Assembly: GCA_015698045.1 (NCBI GenBank)
Contig: BLAL01000083.1
Location: 126,501 to 190,500 of the forward strand
Reading direction: 5' to 3'
Length of the DNA stretch: 64,000 nucleotides
Source: Rhizophagus clarus
Lineage: Eukaryota > Glomeromycota > Glomeromycetes > Glomerales > Glomeraceae
Positions 36,301 through 48,856 of this stretch are shown here, one piece after another (the stretch's first letter is position 1; the number at the start of each line of letters is the position of its first letter). A program made the translations under genes and the position numbers. A model generated the notes under the pieces. The model worked only from the letters and a program-made list of their open reading frames with translations, did no database searches and was not told the origin of the DNA.

Positions 36301-37103
36301 CTTTAAAAAATGTTTTTTTTATTTAAACATTTTATTAAACATGTTAAAAAACATTCGTTTAATAAGAAAAAATATTAAAAATTGCTATTAACATTTTTTT
36401 AATGTATTTAATAAAAAAAACATTTAAAACATTATTTAACATTTTTTTTTAAATTATTTTAATAAGGAATTAATAAAAAAAATAATTTTTTATTAATATT
36501 AATCATTTTAATAAGAATGATTTTAACATTTTTTTAAAATCATTTTAATAAAATAAACAATTTGTGGCATTTTTTTAATAAAAAAAATGATTTTTAATAA
36601 TTAATTTATAAAGTAATCAATAAAAGATGTGAAAACTTTAATTTTATAATAATATTTTAAAATCAGTTATAATGCAATTACGTCTGTCAAAATGCATTAC
36701 ATCTGATAAAATACATTACGTCCAGATCATTAATAACCGTCGAATTAACTGGCTGGATTTTTTTCTGAAAAATAAACTTTTTTTAAAAAAAATTTTATTA
36801 ATGAAAAATTGAATTTTTTTTTACTTTTAGTAATAGTAAGAAATTGGTTTCTTTATTAGTTAAATTAAAAAATTATATTTATTAAAAAAAAATTTTTTTT
36901 TTGCAGCAATCCGCAATTCTGCAATATTTTTGCAATTAAATTGTGGTACTAGCAGCTCTTTGCAGTATTGCAGAATATTTTTGAAATTGCAAACAATTGC
37001 GAGTTGCAAAATTGTGGATATTTAGACTTCAAAATCTGCAATGTTCTGCAATATTGCAAATCGCAATTATTTCACAATTACCTATTTGCAGCATCATCCT
37101 TAG

Positions 37104-39267
37104 TTCCAGTACTTCCTACTTTTTCTATATCATGTTCTAATTTTTAATATTTTTCTTTTAACCAAATATTTATAATATTTTTTACATCATCATCCTCATT
37201 ATGACTTATTTCAATGTATTTTTCTATGAATCCTAGATTGAGTATATTGTGTTTTATAAAATTCAAACTTAATAATCATTCTATGTCATTATCATTTATT
37301 TCTTTATTCTCAATCTTAATCATTATTTCTCCTATATCTTTATATTTTTTTTCTATTAAATTATCTGATTTTTTATCACTGTTAAATTTCTCCATTTTTT
37401 TATATTGCTTTTTTCTGTTTCATGACCTCTTTTATACTCATCTTAAATCCTTCAGTAAAGTGAAATTTTCTATCACTTCTGATACTATTTCACTCTTTTC
37501 TTGTATGATTCTTATATATTTTATGCTTTTTATAAATTCTTCTACTTCTTTTCTACTAGTTATAATATCATTTTCCTTTATTATTAATTGTTTAAATCTT
37601 ATCATAGTATTATTTCCTATTTTATAAACTAATGTTTTCTTCTTGTATCATTTTCAAAATATTTGAAATCTCTTATCTAACTCTTTATCATTTAAGATAT
37701 ACCCATATAATATAATCTCACTGGATTCTTTAACTTTATTTAACACGAAACTTACTTCTTTACTGTTTTCTTCTATATTTTTATTAATTACATATTCATC
37801 TAAAATTATTCTGATTATTCTGACTGGAGATTTTTCTTTGTATTTGGAACATTTCTTATATCTTAATGTTCTTAATAATTCTTCTATTTTTCTATCTTAA
37901 GGTTTTTGATTATTTACTGTTTTAATTCTTTTTCAATATTCTATCATCAGTTCTATTAGTATTACAGTTTTTTTATTATATCCTATTATAGTTTCTTTTA
38001 TTTTTATTAGTACTTTTCAGAATGGTTTAACTTTTTGTGATATTTCTGATTTTTCTATCTTATAATATATAACAAGCTTCATTATCTTTATTTTTTTTTC
38101 TATTTTTATAAAAATCTTTTATATATTTTTTTTTTCTTCCTTCCCATATATAATACCATTCCATTTTGAATTTTATAAATTCACTTTTTATTTAAAATTC
38201 TGAAAAACTTTAAAAGAATTTTCTTAGATATTTTTTTCATATATTTTATTATTTATAGGGTTAGTTTCACAACATTTCAGTTATTATTCTTTTTTTATAA
38301 CTTTTCTTACTTGCCTTACTTTCTATTTTTTTTAAAAATATTTTATTATCTGATTTCTTTCTTTTTCACTTAATCTTACAATATCATTTACATTACAGTT
38401 TCTAATTCTATCAATCCTAGTATATTTCTTAATTTCAGTAAATAATTTGTATACATTTACTACTCTTTATATTTCTTTCCTTAATACTTTTATTATTACT
38501 TGTTCTCTTATGAATTTTTTATTTTTATTATTTCTATTTTCTTTTTTCATTTTTTTTATTTTCTATTTAAATTTTTGTTCATAATTGAACTACTTTTATA
38601 ATAATTCTCTTTTACTTTTATCTATTCTATAATACAATTCAACTAAACTTTTCATATTTATTTCTTTGCATTTAGTATTCTATCATCACTTTCATTTGAT
38701 ACTCCTGTTACAGGTATATTCAACTCTTTAATTATTCTTCTAATTTTTCTGGATATGTTTATCATTTCTTCATCACTTTCCTCATCATTTTCCTCTTCAC
38801 TTTCTGTATCTTCTGTATTTTTTTGGATTGACTTCTCAATTTTCCAACTCATCACTATCCCTTATTTTTCTTTTCTTATTATTGCTTTTATCAGATTTTT
38901 TCTCATCATCTATTTTTCTTTTTTCTTTTTTTTGTTGTTCTTATTATTATCATCATTATTTATTTCAGTTTTCTCATCTTGATTTTCAATCTCTATTTTA
39001 TTACTATCATTTTCTTCAAAAATTTTATTCTCTTCATTTTTATTTTTTTTGAATATTTTTACTTTTCCTTCTATTATTCCCATCCTTTTAATATTTCTTC
39101 ATCTTTACTGCAGAATACTATTCTAACTTTCTCACTAGTAATCAAATAATCTTTAATATTTTCTAATTATTCATCAATTAATACTACTTTTAACATTTTA
39201 AATTTTATATATTTTTTTTGAAAATTTCTTTTAAAGAGAAATTTAGATTCTTGTTCTTATTTATAAC
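37104..39267 (-). pseudogene. Decayed lysine-rich coding remnant, unrecognised
   Basis: The minus strand shows short open pieces joined only by changing frame: an acidic stretch (EEENDEESDEE, near 38800-38750), 'RKIRRIIKELNIPVTGV', then Lys/Ile-rich pieces such as 'RIRNCNVNDIVRLSEKER' (about 38430-38360) and KIESKASKKSYKKR (about 38330). The plus strand has the complementary T/C richness and no convincing protein. It looks like an old multicopy gene with many stops; family not recognised. Confidence 0.35.
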
Positions 39268-39729
39268 TAGGGCTCTGATCAGTTCAATTCAGTTCAGTTT
39301 TTGCAAAAACTGATATTGAACTAAATTAATCAGTATCGGTATTAATTATAGATGCTATTCAAATCCAAAATAATTTGAAATTATAGTTATCAGGAAAAAT
39401 TTTAGTCCACAGATCTGCGCAATTCTGTGGAACTCAATTCTGCGCAGATCTGAGGACATGTTGATACGCAGCATTGAAAAATTTCATGGATTTCTGCGCA
39501 GTTCTACAAATACAAAAAAATCTGCGAAAATTTTCAAAAACAAATCTGCGAAATTTTTCAAAATTTTTGACATTTAAAATTACTTTTATTGTTAATTAAC
39601 ATCAATTAATTTATTTAATTTATTTAATTAAAGCATTACAAATAAATCAATTTACTACACTATTAACTACACTATTTCGGGTATTAAATGCACTAAATTT
39701 TCTGGTCTTTCTTTCTTTACTTTTACTGT

Positions 39730-41830
39730 TTTGTTGAAAATGTAAAAAACATTTTTTTTGAGGTTTTTTACCTTTATATTAGGATTGGAACCTTTCTTTC
39801 AGTTTCTTGCACCTGCAAAAAAAACTAACAAAACCGTCAGTAAACGTTTCATTAAATAAAAAAAACAAAAAAGAAAATTAAATACCGTTTACTTTGAAAT
39901 TCTATCCAGAAAACTGCAGACCTAAACTAATATTTTTCAAAATTTTAATTTTTGAAATTTGTCCGGTAAGCATCTGGAAAGCTGATGATTTATAAAATAA
40001 AAACGAAACGTTTAGTTGACATTTCGTTTAAAAAAAAATAATAAATTTAAATTTTTGAAGGTAAATACTTTCGAATTCCACTAGAAGACCTCTGAAAAGA
40101 CGCAAATCTAAAAAAAAGAATTCGAAACGTTAATTAACGTTTCGTTAATAAAAATGAGCAAAAAAATTTTTTTTATTTTTGGAATGATACCAGGTCTGCC
40201 GTAAGGTGGGGTCCATCTAAAAAAAATGAAACTGAACATTATTTAACGTTCGTTGAAATAAAAATAAGATAAAAAAAGGTGTTTTTTTACCTTCAATCCG
40301 CTTCGAGTTCTGGATCTAAAAAAAGAAAAATAAAATATTATTTCAAGGTTTTTTTACCTTTGAAATACCACGGCCTATTTCGAACTAGAGTTCTGGACCT
40401 AAAAAATAAAAAAGAAAACGAACATTAGTAACGTTCATTTAAATAAAATAAAAAAATAATAAATTTCAAAGGTATTACCTTCGAAATACTAGTCTGCTTC
40501 TAAATTCTGGACCTAAAAAATAAAAAAAAATGAACATTAGTAACGTTTGTTTAAATAAAACAAAAAAAAATAATAAATTTCGAAGGTATTATACCTTCAA
40601 AATACCAGTCCGCCTCTAAATTCTGGACCTAAAAAATAAAAAAATGAATATTAGTAACATTTGTTTAAATAAAACAAAAAAAAAATAATTAATTTTGAAG
40701 ATATTATACTTTCAAAATACTATAGTCCCCCTCTAAAGGAGTTCCAGACCTAAAAAAAGAAAGAAAACAAACGTTAGTTGACGTTCATTGAAATTAAAGT
40801 AAAAAAAATTTTTTTTTTACTTAATGGTCCACCTCAACATGGAGTTCCAGACCTAAAAAAAGAAGAGAAGCAAAACATTAATTAGTTTCGTTTCAATATA
40901 AAATATAATTTCAAGGTTTTTTTTTACCTTCGAAATACCCGGTCCACCTCAAATGAAACTTCAGACCTAAAAAAAAGAAAAAGAAATCGAACGTTAGTTA
41001 ACATTTGTTAATAAAAATAAAAAAAAAATTTTTTTCAAAATTACTTTCAAAATGATGTTCAAAGCCGCATGTTCAGTGTTCTGGATTATAAAAAGTAAGA
41101 ACAAACGTATGATAATGTTCGTTAAACAAAATTAAAAAATAAAATTGAACATTAATATTAATGTTCATTAAATTAAATTAATAAAAAAAGTCTGGAACTG
41201 TACTTCGGCTTCTGGACCTAAAAAAAAGTAAAAATTGAACGTTAATATTAATGTTCATTAAATAATAAAAAGGTCTGGAGCTGTACTTTAGCTTCCAGAC
41301 CTAAAAAAAATTAGAATTGAACGTGTTTAATGCTAACATTCATGAATTAAACTTCAATAAAAAAATTTTTTAAAGGTTTTACCATCAGAAAAAAAAGTCT
41401 GGAGCTATACTTCAGCTTCCGGACCTAAAAAAAAGCAAAAATCAAATGTTAATATTAACGTTTATTAAATTTTAAATAATAAAAAGGTCCAGAGCTGTAC
41501 TTTGGCTTCCAGATCTAAAAAAAATTAGAATTGAACGTGTTTAATGCTAACGTTCGTAAATTAAATCTAATAAAAAAAATTTTTCAAAGGTAAAACCTTT
41601 GAAAAAAAAGTCTGGAGCTGTATTTTGGCTTCCAGACCTAAAAAAATATAAAAATCAAATGTTTATAACATTCGTTAAATAAATTAATATACTTGAAGGC
41701 TTTAACCTTCGAAATGAAGAGTCCAGAGCCGTTCTTCAGTGTCAAGGACCTCTACCCTTCGAAGTGGAGAGTCCAGGGCTGTTCTTCAGCGTCCAGAATC
41801 TCTAATCTTCGAAATAGAGTCTGGAAAAAG
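39730..41830 (-). repeat. Pseudo-exon minisatellite array, ~100-130-bp units
   Basis: About 14-16 diverged units. On the minus strand each reads T-rich tract, TTTTTAG, then GTCCAGAA... of about 30-35 bp, ending at GTAATACC, GTATAATACC or similar, followed by AT-rich spacer with an AACGTT-type hairpin. The same acceptor-core-donor plan is seen in the arrays at 240-840, 2160-2860 and 8340-9350, with different cores. Confidence 0.6.
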
Positions 41831-42789
41831 CTTTGAGCTTATCCAAAACTTAGAAAAGAAACTATAAAAAAAAAATTTTTAAAATAGTTCCACAAGACAG
41901 ATCTTGCCATTTTTGTCTGTAAAACTTTAAAATTCGAAAACAAATTTTTTAACTTCCTAATTTCTTGTTCATCCTGCACTTTAAAACCATAAGTAAAAAA
42001 TTTTTGTTTGAATCCGGAACTTGTACCTTTGGCATTCTGCCGAACATTGAAAACTTGTTTTAAAGACTTCGAACCTTATAAAGAAACAGTATTTTTTAAT
42101 TTTTTTTTTTTTAAAAAAAAATATTCTTGAAGTCCAAGTATCTGACAAGCTTCGAAGCTTAAAAAAGAATCCACTAAAAAATTTATTTTTTTTTTCTTTG
42201 GTATTTTTAAACAAATTATTTTTTTTAAGGCGTTAAAAAATTATTTTTTTAAAAGTATTATAAAATTATTTCTTTAAAGTGATAGAAAAAAATTGTTTCT
42301 TTAAAAAAGTTTAAAAATTAGCGATGTAAAGTTATCAAAATAAATATGCAAAGTTTATCAAATTAAAGAAGAAAATTGTGAAAATCTTCAAAGATTTTTG
42401 TACGAAGTGTTTTTAAAAATCTGCAATTTTGGAGATTATCACAAATTTTTTATAAAAAAAATCTTTGAAAAAAATAAAAAATAATTTCTGCAGTATTGCG
42501 CAGATTCTTAACAAAATTGCATTAAAAAAATGCGGCAATCTGCTAAAATCACAGATCACTGCAGATCTGAACTGAAATAACTTTCCCGATGGTAGCCCAA
42601 ATGTACAAATCCAAATTAATTTACAAATTACATATATAAATTTTGCAATCTGTACATTTGGGATTTGGAATTATGGCTGTTAAAATGTACAAATTAATTT
42701 TGAATTTATTTAAAATAATTTGGGTAGTATTTATAATATTAATGATTACTAAAACTAATCAGTAATTACTGAAAACTGAACTGATTTAC

Positions 42790-43540
42790 TGAATATTCTT
42801 AGTAAAAGCATTTCATAAAAAAAAAGTTGCAAAATGATTTTTTTTATCAAATTATTTATAAAAAACATTTTGAATTGTTTTTTTTTTAAATAAATTAACT
42901 GTAAAAAACATTTTACAATATTTTTTATTAATTTGCAAAAAAACCATTGTGAACTACTTCATAAAAATGTTTTGCAACATTTTTTACAAGTTTTACAAAA
43001 AAAATGTTTCACAACATTTTTTATTAATTTGCAAAAAAAACTATTACGAAGTATTTTTTTATATCAAACTATATAAAAATATTTTGTAACATTTTTAAAT
43101 AAAAGGAAAAATAATATTGCAAAATGTTATTTTTATATTAAATTGTTTATGTAGAAAATGTTTTGCAACATTTTTTACAAGTTTCATAAAAGAAAACATT
43201 TTGAAATGTTTTTTTTAAATAAATTATTTATAGAAAACATTTCACAATATTTTTTATTAATTTACAAAAAAACTGTTGTAAAATGTTTTTTATATTAAAC
43301 TACTTCATAAAAATATTTTGCAACATTTTTAAATAAAAAGAAAAATGATGTTGCAAAATATTTTTTTATATCAAACTACTTCATAAAAACATTTTGCAAC
43401 ATTTTTAAATAAAAAAAAACAATATTGTAAACATTATTTTTTATATTAAATTTCCTATATAAAAAATGGTTTGCAACATTTTTTTTAATAATAAAAAACA
43501 GTTTTTTTATAAAAAAAATATTATTATTATCGGTAAATTG
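42790..43540. repeat. Hairpin repeats around TTTTGCAACATTTTT
   Basis: Irregular repeats of AAAACATTTTGCAACATTTT and complement form the right interior of the 4.4 kb element; a similar motif set is present at about 33770-34080. Confidence 0.65.
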
Positions 43541-43668
43541 GTTTGGTAAATTGCAAAACTGATACTAAAATCAAAAGTTTTGGTTTGATAAATCATAAAA
43601 CTGAAACTGCTCTAATACCAAAACTGATCAGTATGGTTTGGTAATTACTAAAACTGATCAGAGCCCTA

Positions 43669-44293
43669 AGTATTCCAAATAAATTAGTGTATATACAGTA
43701 TTTATTTAAATGTATTGTTTAATAAATCTTTATTTTCATATAAATATAGAAAGTTTTAATGACAGAGTAATGAATGGATCATTTAAAATTTTACCAGGAT
43801 CCCAAATATCTAATATAAAGGTTATAAAAGATCTTCACAAAATTATGAGTATTTTGCTATACTTAATACAAGTTATAAAATTTTTATATATGCGTAGTAG
43901 AGATTTACAATGGATCTAATCATATATAGCAGTAAACTTTCATTTTTTTTTCTATTATATAAATTAAGAAATTTTTTATTAATTAATGCTAATTAAGGAT
44001 TTTATTTTAAAAAACGAATTAATAAGTAATAAAGCGTATTTACAATTAAAAAAAAACTATATATTTTACATATATATAATTTTTTAAATCTTTAAATATA
44101 TATATATAAGCATTGGACAGTATATATGTATATTACAATTAAAATATAATTACAAAATTCTAAATTGTAAATAAAATAAATCAATTTTGTTTAAAAAAGA
44201 AATAAATTTCACAAGGTTCGTTGATAACAATAATTAAAATTATAATTTACAGGTAACTTGCATATCTTACCAACTTATTAAATGTTCATTTTA
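43669..44293. other. AT-rich intergenic DNA
   Basis: Contains TATATATA runs near 44095-44110. A short open stretch at 43710-43919 has no recognisable features. Confidence 0.5.
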
Positions 44294-47200
44294 TTAAACC
44301 CATCCATTTACGTATTCTTCAATACTTTTACCATTACGCAATTCTATAATACTATTACTTGGTAGTTCAACCTCATTATCTCCATCTGGTGAAAAAAAGA
44401 AATTTCCTTCTTCACTAGTAAAATCTTCAGTATGTTCAATTTCTTTAGTCAAAACATCAACTTCATCACTAAATGTGGTTTCAGAAGTATTTACAGATGA
44501 CAACGAAGAAGTAGATCTTGTAAATGATAGTGGGTGTGAAATAATCATATTATTATTTGCTGATATAACATTTGATGAAATAGTACTGTTTAATTTAGAT
44601 TTTGTTGTATAAGGAGCGGAACTGATAGTAGTAGGAGTATTAGCGGGATTATTATTAGAGATCTGAATATGATACGCATCCTCAAATGATAATGGTGTAA
44701 TTGCTAATTAAATAATAAAATTAATAAATAAAATAATAATGGTAAGAACTAAATAAGGAAACTATACTTACATATGTCGCCTGGGATTGTACATGCATGT
44801 CCATTAAAACCATTTGGTATTCGATCTTTAGATTTTGTGCTAACAGCGCTTAATGTTGGACTAGATGGTAAAAAATCAAGAGAAGTGTGCATAGCAGTTG
44901 ATAGATTTTCAGAAATGTCATAATTATTTTTTCCATTATTTGCCCATCCATTTACTCCCAAAGCATTACCATTAACTTCATCTACCATTTCGACATGTTC
45001 AACTACATCCCTTCGTATTTCGATTTTTTTTGAACGTGGTATCTCACCTTTGCGAATAGTTTCTTTATGACCAGGTAAAAATGTTTGAAAGGTGAATTGA
45101 GGGTTGGCCCACAAGGATGGGGGCAATGATGTTCTAGAGCTAGTATGTGTGGCAATTTCAGCATTTGCCAACCACTTGTTATTACTATCCTTTTTGACTA
45201 GCATATCACTTTCTGTGTGCAATTTAGGTGTTTCAAAAACATTTTTAACCTCAGCCCAATTATTACTACGTACTAGTTGCCATTCGGCAACATCATCATA
45301 ATTCGTAATCATATCCAAAGAACCAGCTTCTTTTCTCGTGACACCTGTAATTCCCCCTACAACAGTTGATGCTCCACCAACTAATGCCCTACCAACATTG
45401 GCAACAGCAGCTGCACTACCAGCTAATGGTGTACCGGCCAATGGTGTACCGGCCATTGTAATTAAATTGTTTGATTCTTGATTACCTCCTTGACGAGAAC
45501 TATCCTGTTCTCCAACCACAATTCCTTCCATCCATACTCTGTGCAAAGTTAAAATACCAGTCGGATGAAAACTTAACATATCCTGATATCCAATATCCTC
45601 TTGTTTTGATTCTAAGTTTTCCACTTCAAGGTACTGACGGTTAGTATTAAGAGTTGACAAAGAATTCTGAGACCATGATTGAGTTCTTCTTCGTCCACTC
45701 TTATTACCAGAATTTGCGGATGTATTTCCTTCATGATTAACGGATGGTGAAGACCTTCTTTTATTTTGTCTTTTTGCATTTAAGTTAGCAAATAAAAGTC
45801 CGTCATTACCAGCTGCTAAACCAGTTTTAGAATTATTAGATAATGAAGGAAGAAATTTAATGCATATCCCTGGAGGTTTTCTCGTGAGATAAAAAGAGTT
45901 TGAAGGAATATTGTAAGAAAATGGTTGTAGTTGTCCATTGAGATGATGTGTATGCATATTAATGTTATTGTAATGTATTGGGTTAGGACGACGTGAAGGA
46001 CTAGTGGCAGTAAAAGAAGAATTTGAATCGGGAGGAGGAAAAGAATAGTATTCATGAGGATTAATAGAGAACACATTATTTTGTGAAAACCCATTAGCAG
46101 CTGCTTCGGTAGGATCTGTTGGTAAAGGTGCTCGTGGCTTAATTCGCACAACAGGAGATTGTGTAATCGAACTGTATGGTTCATCTATATTTTTAACTAA
46201 ACCTGATATATGAGAGGGTACATGAGCCTGTCCTCCATAGGGATTTATCGCAAATAAATGGATTGTTCCTTTACCACTCGCCACAGCACACCATCTAGAA
46301 TCACTACTCCATCCAACACCATTTTCGCTTACACTAGCATAAGTATAACCTCGTGCTAATTGGTACATATGTTTTACTTTATGATTTGTTCTACCTCGGC
46401 GACGTTTACCAAGAATTTCAAAAACATGAAATTTATGACCTTGAACAGAGGTTGAAAACAATAGAGTCCCAGATGGATTAAATGATAATTGACCGACATA
46501 ATGAGTATGTGGTGCAAAATGTGCTATAACTGATGGTTCCTTTTTACTAGAACTATAAGGAGCGCCAAGGTCACGAATGATAACCTAGAGGAAAAATAGG
46601 TAGAATCAGGAAATTATTATTTATTTTTAGTTTAGACAAAATCAAATTACATACTGCTCCTATAGCTCCACTATCCTCAGTTTCCATTCCGCTGTTGGCC
46701 GTAGCAATGAACCCATTGCCACTATCGCTGCTACCACCAACGCTTCCGGTCCTCGAATTATAATAATATCCATTCGATGGGCTAGGTGAAGGTGAAAAAG
46801 AACCACGCGAAACAGGACTCATTCCTCTTGAGTGATTTTGTATATTAATTGGCAAAGATGAAGATTGTTTTATTTGGGGTATAGCTTGTGAATTTGACGA
46901 GTTTGCAAAATAAGCTGAAAGCGTTTGATACCCAAAATCACCTTTTAAGATAAATAAGATAAATAAACGAAAATTTAGCTACAAACGAATTGAAAATAAA
47001 GATAAGCAGTAAAAATAAAAGTTTCTTACCCAGAAATTTTACACCATTTACTACCTCTTTTGCAACTTCCTTTGCAACTACATGGTATCTGCCAGAAGAG
47101 CCACCAACTAATTCATCACTATCGCCCAAATCACTATCCTTTTTCCCACCAGGTTCCGATGGTTGATTCGTTGTTGCATACGCTAATAATCTGGATCCCA

Positions 47201-48191
47201 ATGTAAAAATTGGAGCTCTAGTAGATGGATGAAGCGCAATATCTTGCAATATTGGTTGAAATAAGGGAGCTAGTGTTAAAGGTGATATTATATGCAACTT
47301 TGCAGGATTGTTCAGGCTGATGACAATCGCACGTTCGTTACATTTTACACTAACAATATTCCCTTCATTCTCAAAATCTAAAGTTTTTACAATTTGATGT
47401 GTTTTTAGTGAAAAGAAATTTAATACGCTTTTTGGTTTCGATGAGGGCACTTGATCTTCGCGCTCCGGAGTCGATATACAACTAAAGCCGAAAAAATACA
47501 ATTTAATTATTGATAAACTGATTCTACCACCATTATAATTAACTTACATCAAACCAACTAGTGGTCGAATATCTGCAAACATATCACGGGCATGTTTCGA
47601 AGTATAACGTGGATTTGGTATTGACTACAATAAAAGAAAGAAATTAGACGAACATCATATTTGTTTTCGCTTAAACTCTACAAACCTTTATATAGGTCAC
47701 TTCTCCAAGTTTTTCTTCGTCTCTTATCGAAATGAGTTCATGGATATTATCCACACTTGTTACATTCCATATCTGGAATCCATCAGGATAACCTAACATA
47801 AGAACAGATTGACTATTTAAAAGTTAAAGTAAGTAAATTAATTTAAATATAAATCAGATCAAAATAAGTTTGACTGTCATTACCTTACTGATGTATTGGG
47901 TTTGCTGGAAGATGCAGACACAATTTCATCGAAAGCTGCATATATAATAACATCCTTTTTTTTCTCAAACAACCCATCAGGAGGCATTGGATGGTTTTGC
48001 GAATCTATTTCGTGATGATTTATTGTGTGTTGATAAGCATTATGGTCAGGTGTAGAGCTGCTTTTACGTAACGAAGTGATCGAAGTAGGCAAAGTATGTG
48101 CTACATATGAAGATAACCCATACAAGGCTGAAGAAATGGATTCCAACGCAGAAGGGTCTCTAAATAAAGGAGATAAGTTAGAAGTTTTCAT
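44294..48191 (-). CDS. BCAS3-family WD40 protein
   Basis: Homologue of BCAS3, a beta-propeller protein that, with PHAF1, binds phosphoinositides at autophagy initiation sites (known for the animal protein). The start MKTSNLSPLFRD is at 48191. Propeller blades include VLMLGYPDGFQIWNVTS, 'IRPLVGLM', VLNFFSLKTHQIVKTLDF and SPLTLAPLFQPILQDIALHP. The diagnostic BCAS3 block is at 46461-46200: LFSTS-like MFSTSVQGHKFHVFEILG, RRRGRTNHKVKHMYQLARG, SSDSRWCAVASGKGTIHLFA and INPYGG. Long Ser/Asn-rich loops follow, then PPSLWANPQFTFQTF near 45080 and a C-terminal PLSFEDAYHI-type motif near 44680, ending at 44294. There are at least eight exons. Open frames that cross introns are truncated artificially, for example at 44749 and 46571. 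Confidence 0.85.
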
Positions 48192-48856
48192 CTTGAAATA
48201 ACGAAAAAAACCCGGTCAGAAGATGATTATAAACCTTAAAAATTTTGGGTCAGCTTTGACCCCGATGGTAGCTGGCTGAGTTACTGAAGACATTATTATA
48301 TGAAAATAAAAAAAAGGAAATGAAGTTTTGATTTTTCTAGTTTAATATATTATATTAAAAAAATATATATATATATAAAAAAATAAAAATAAGGTGGTTT
48401 ATTTTATTTCTATTATAGAGAAAGAAAGACTAAAGACTGATATCGGGCAAGGCTTGCTATATTTCAAAATTAATACAGTTTTAACGACAGAGAGTGAAAA
48501 AAACGGAGTATTTTATAATTTGAGTCATAGTGACGTAATAATATTATATGTAACATCTGCGCATCAAAAAGTGAGTCATCTACCATGCGCAAGTCATGCG
48601 CATAAATTTTGTCGATCACATCCTAAAAATAATCAACGAATAAAATTAAAACTTACCAAAAATGTTATTATAGCCTCTAAAAGTTGCACTGCAAGTTTAC
48701 TTGGAGGGTTTTGAATGTATTATGTATAGCAAAAGTGGGCGTTCAAAACTTTTCTTTGTCCTATATTCCCATATTCTAAGCATCAATTCGTCATTTTATC
48801 ACGTGATTACGTGATTACGGAATCGTTTATTTTATTCCGCAGCGCAAAATAGTTCA
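48192..48856. promoter_or_regulatory. Divergent intergenic promoter region, BCAS3/UBA4
   Basis: 665 bp separate the two start codons. It includes a TA microsatellite near 48362-48378 and CACGTGATTACGTGATTACG near 48800-48816. No gene is supported inside, despite an open stretch on the plus strand at 48394-48714. Confidence 0.45.

Larger units (their letters stand above)
33527..37103. mobile_element. Composite element with CTAAGGAT inverted ends and internal satellites
   Basis: CTAAGGATAGATCTGCAAAT at 33527 and the reverse complement of CTAAGGATGATGCTGCAAAT at 37103 form imperfect inverted ends, and subterminal parts share CTGCAATATTgCAGA motifs. Inside, at 33622, a further family A terminus (TATACTTCTCTGCAAATTA) begins, followed by arrays to about 36300 and family A-like TAATGCATT motifs near 36670. 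No target duplication was found. No gene inside. Confidence 0.5.
39268..43668. mobile_element. 4.4 kb non-autonomous element with TAGGGCTCTGATCAGTT ends
   Basis: TAGGGCTCTGATCAGTT at 39268-39284 is matched by its complement AACTGATCAGAGCCCTA at 43652-43668. Subterminal regions are rich in ACTGATCAGT-like motifs on both sides. No longer target duplication is evident; TA at both borders would fit a TA-inserting family, but this is not proven. The interior is repeats only. Confidence 0.8.

Noticed and set aside
37214-37627. 137-codon plus-strand hydrophobic open frame
   Set aside because: Phe/Ile/Leu/Ser richness is what the complement of Lys-rich decayed coding DNA gives; no start context or neighbours support it.
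39260-43680. 8-bp target duplication for the 4.4 kb element
   Set aside because: Flanks TTTATAAC and AGTATTCC do not match; only TA at the borders is shared, which is too short to prove.
43710-43919. Short open frame beside the 4.4 kb element
   Set aside because: No motif or neighbour support; AT-rich chance frame is as likely.
48394-48714. 106-codon open frame between BCAS3 and UBA4
   Set aside because: No recognisable features, and it occupies the shared promoter region.
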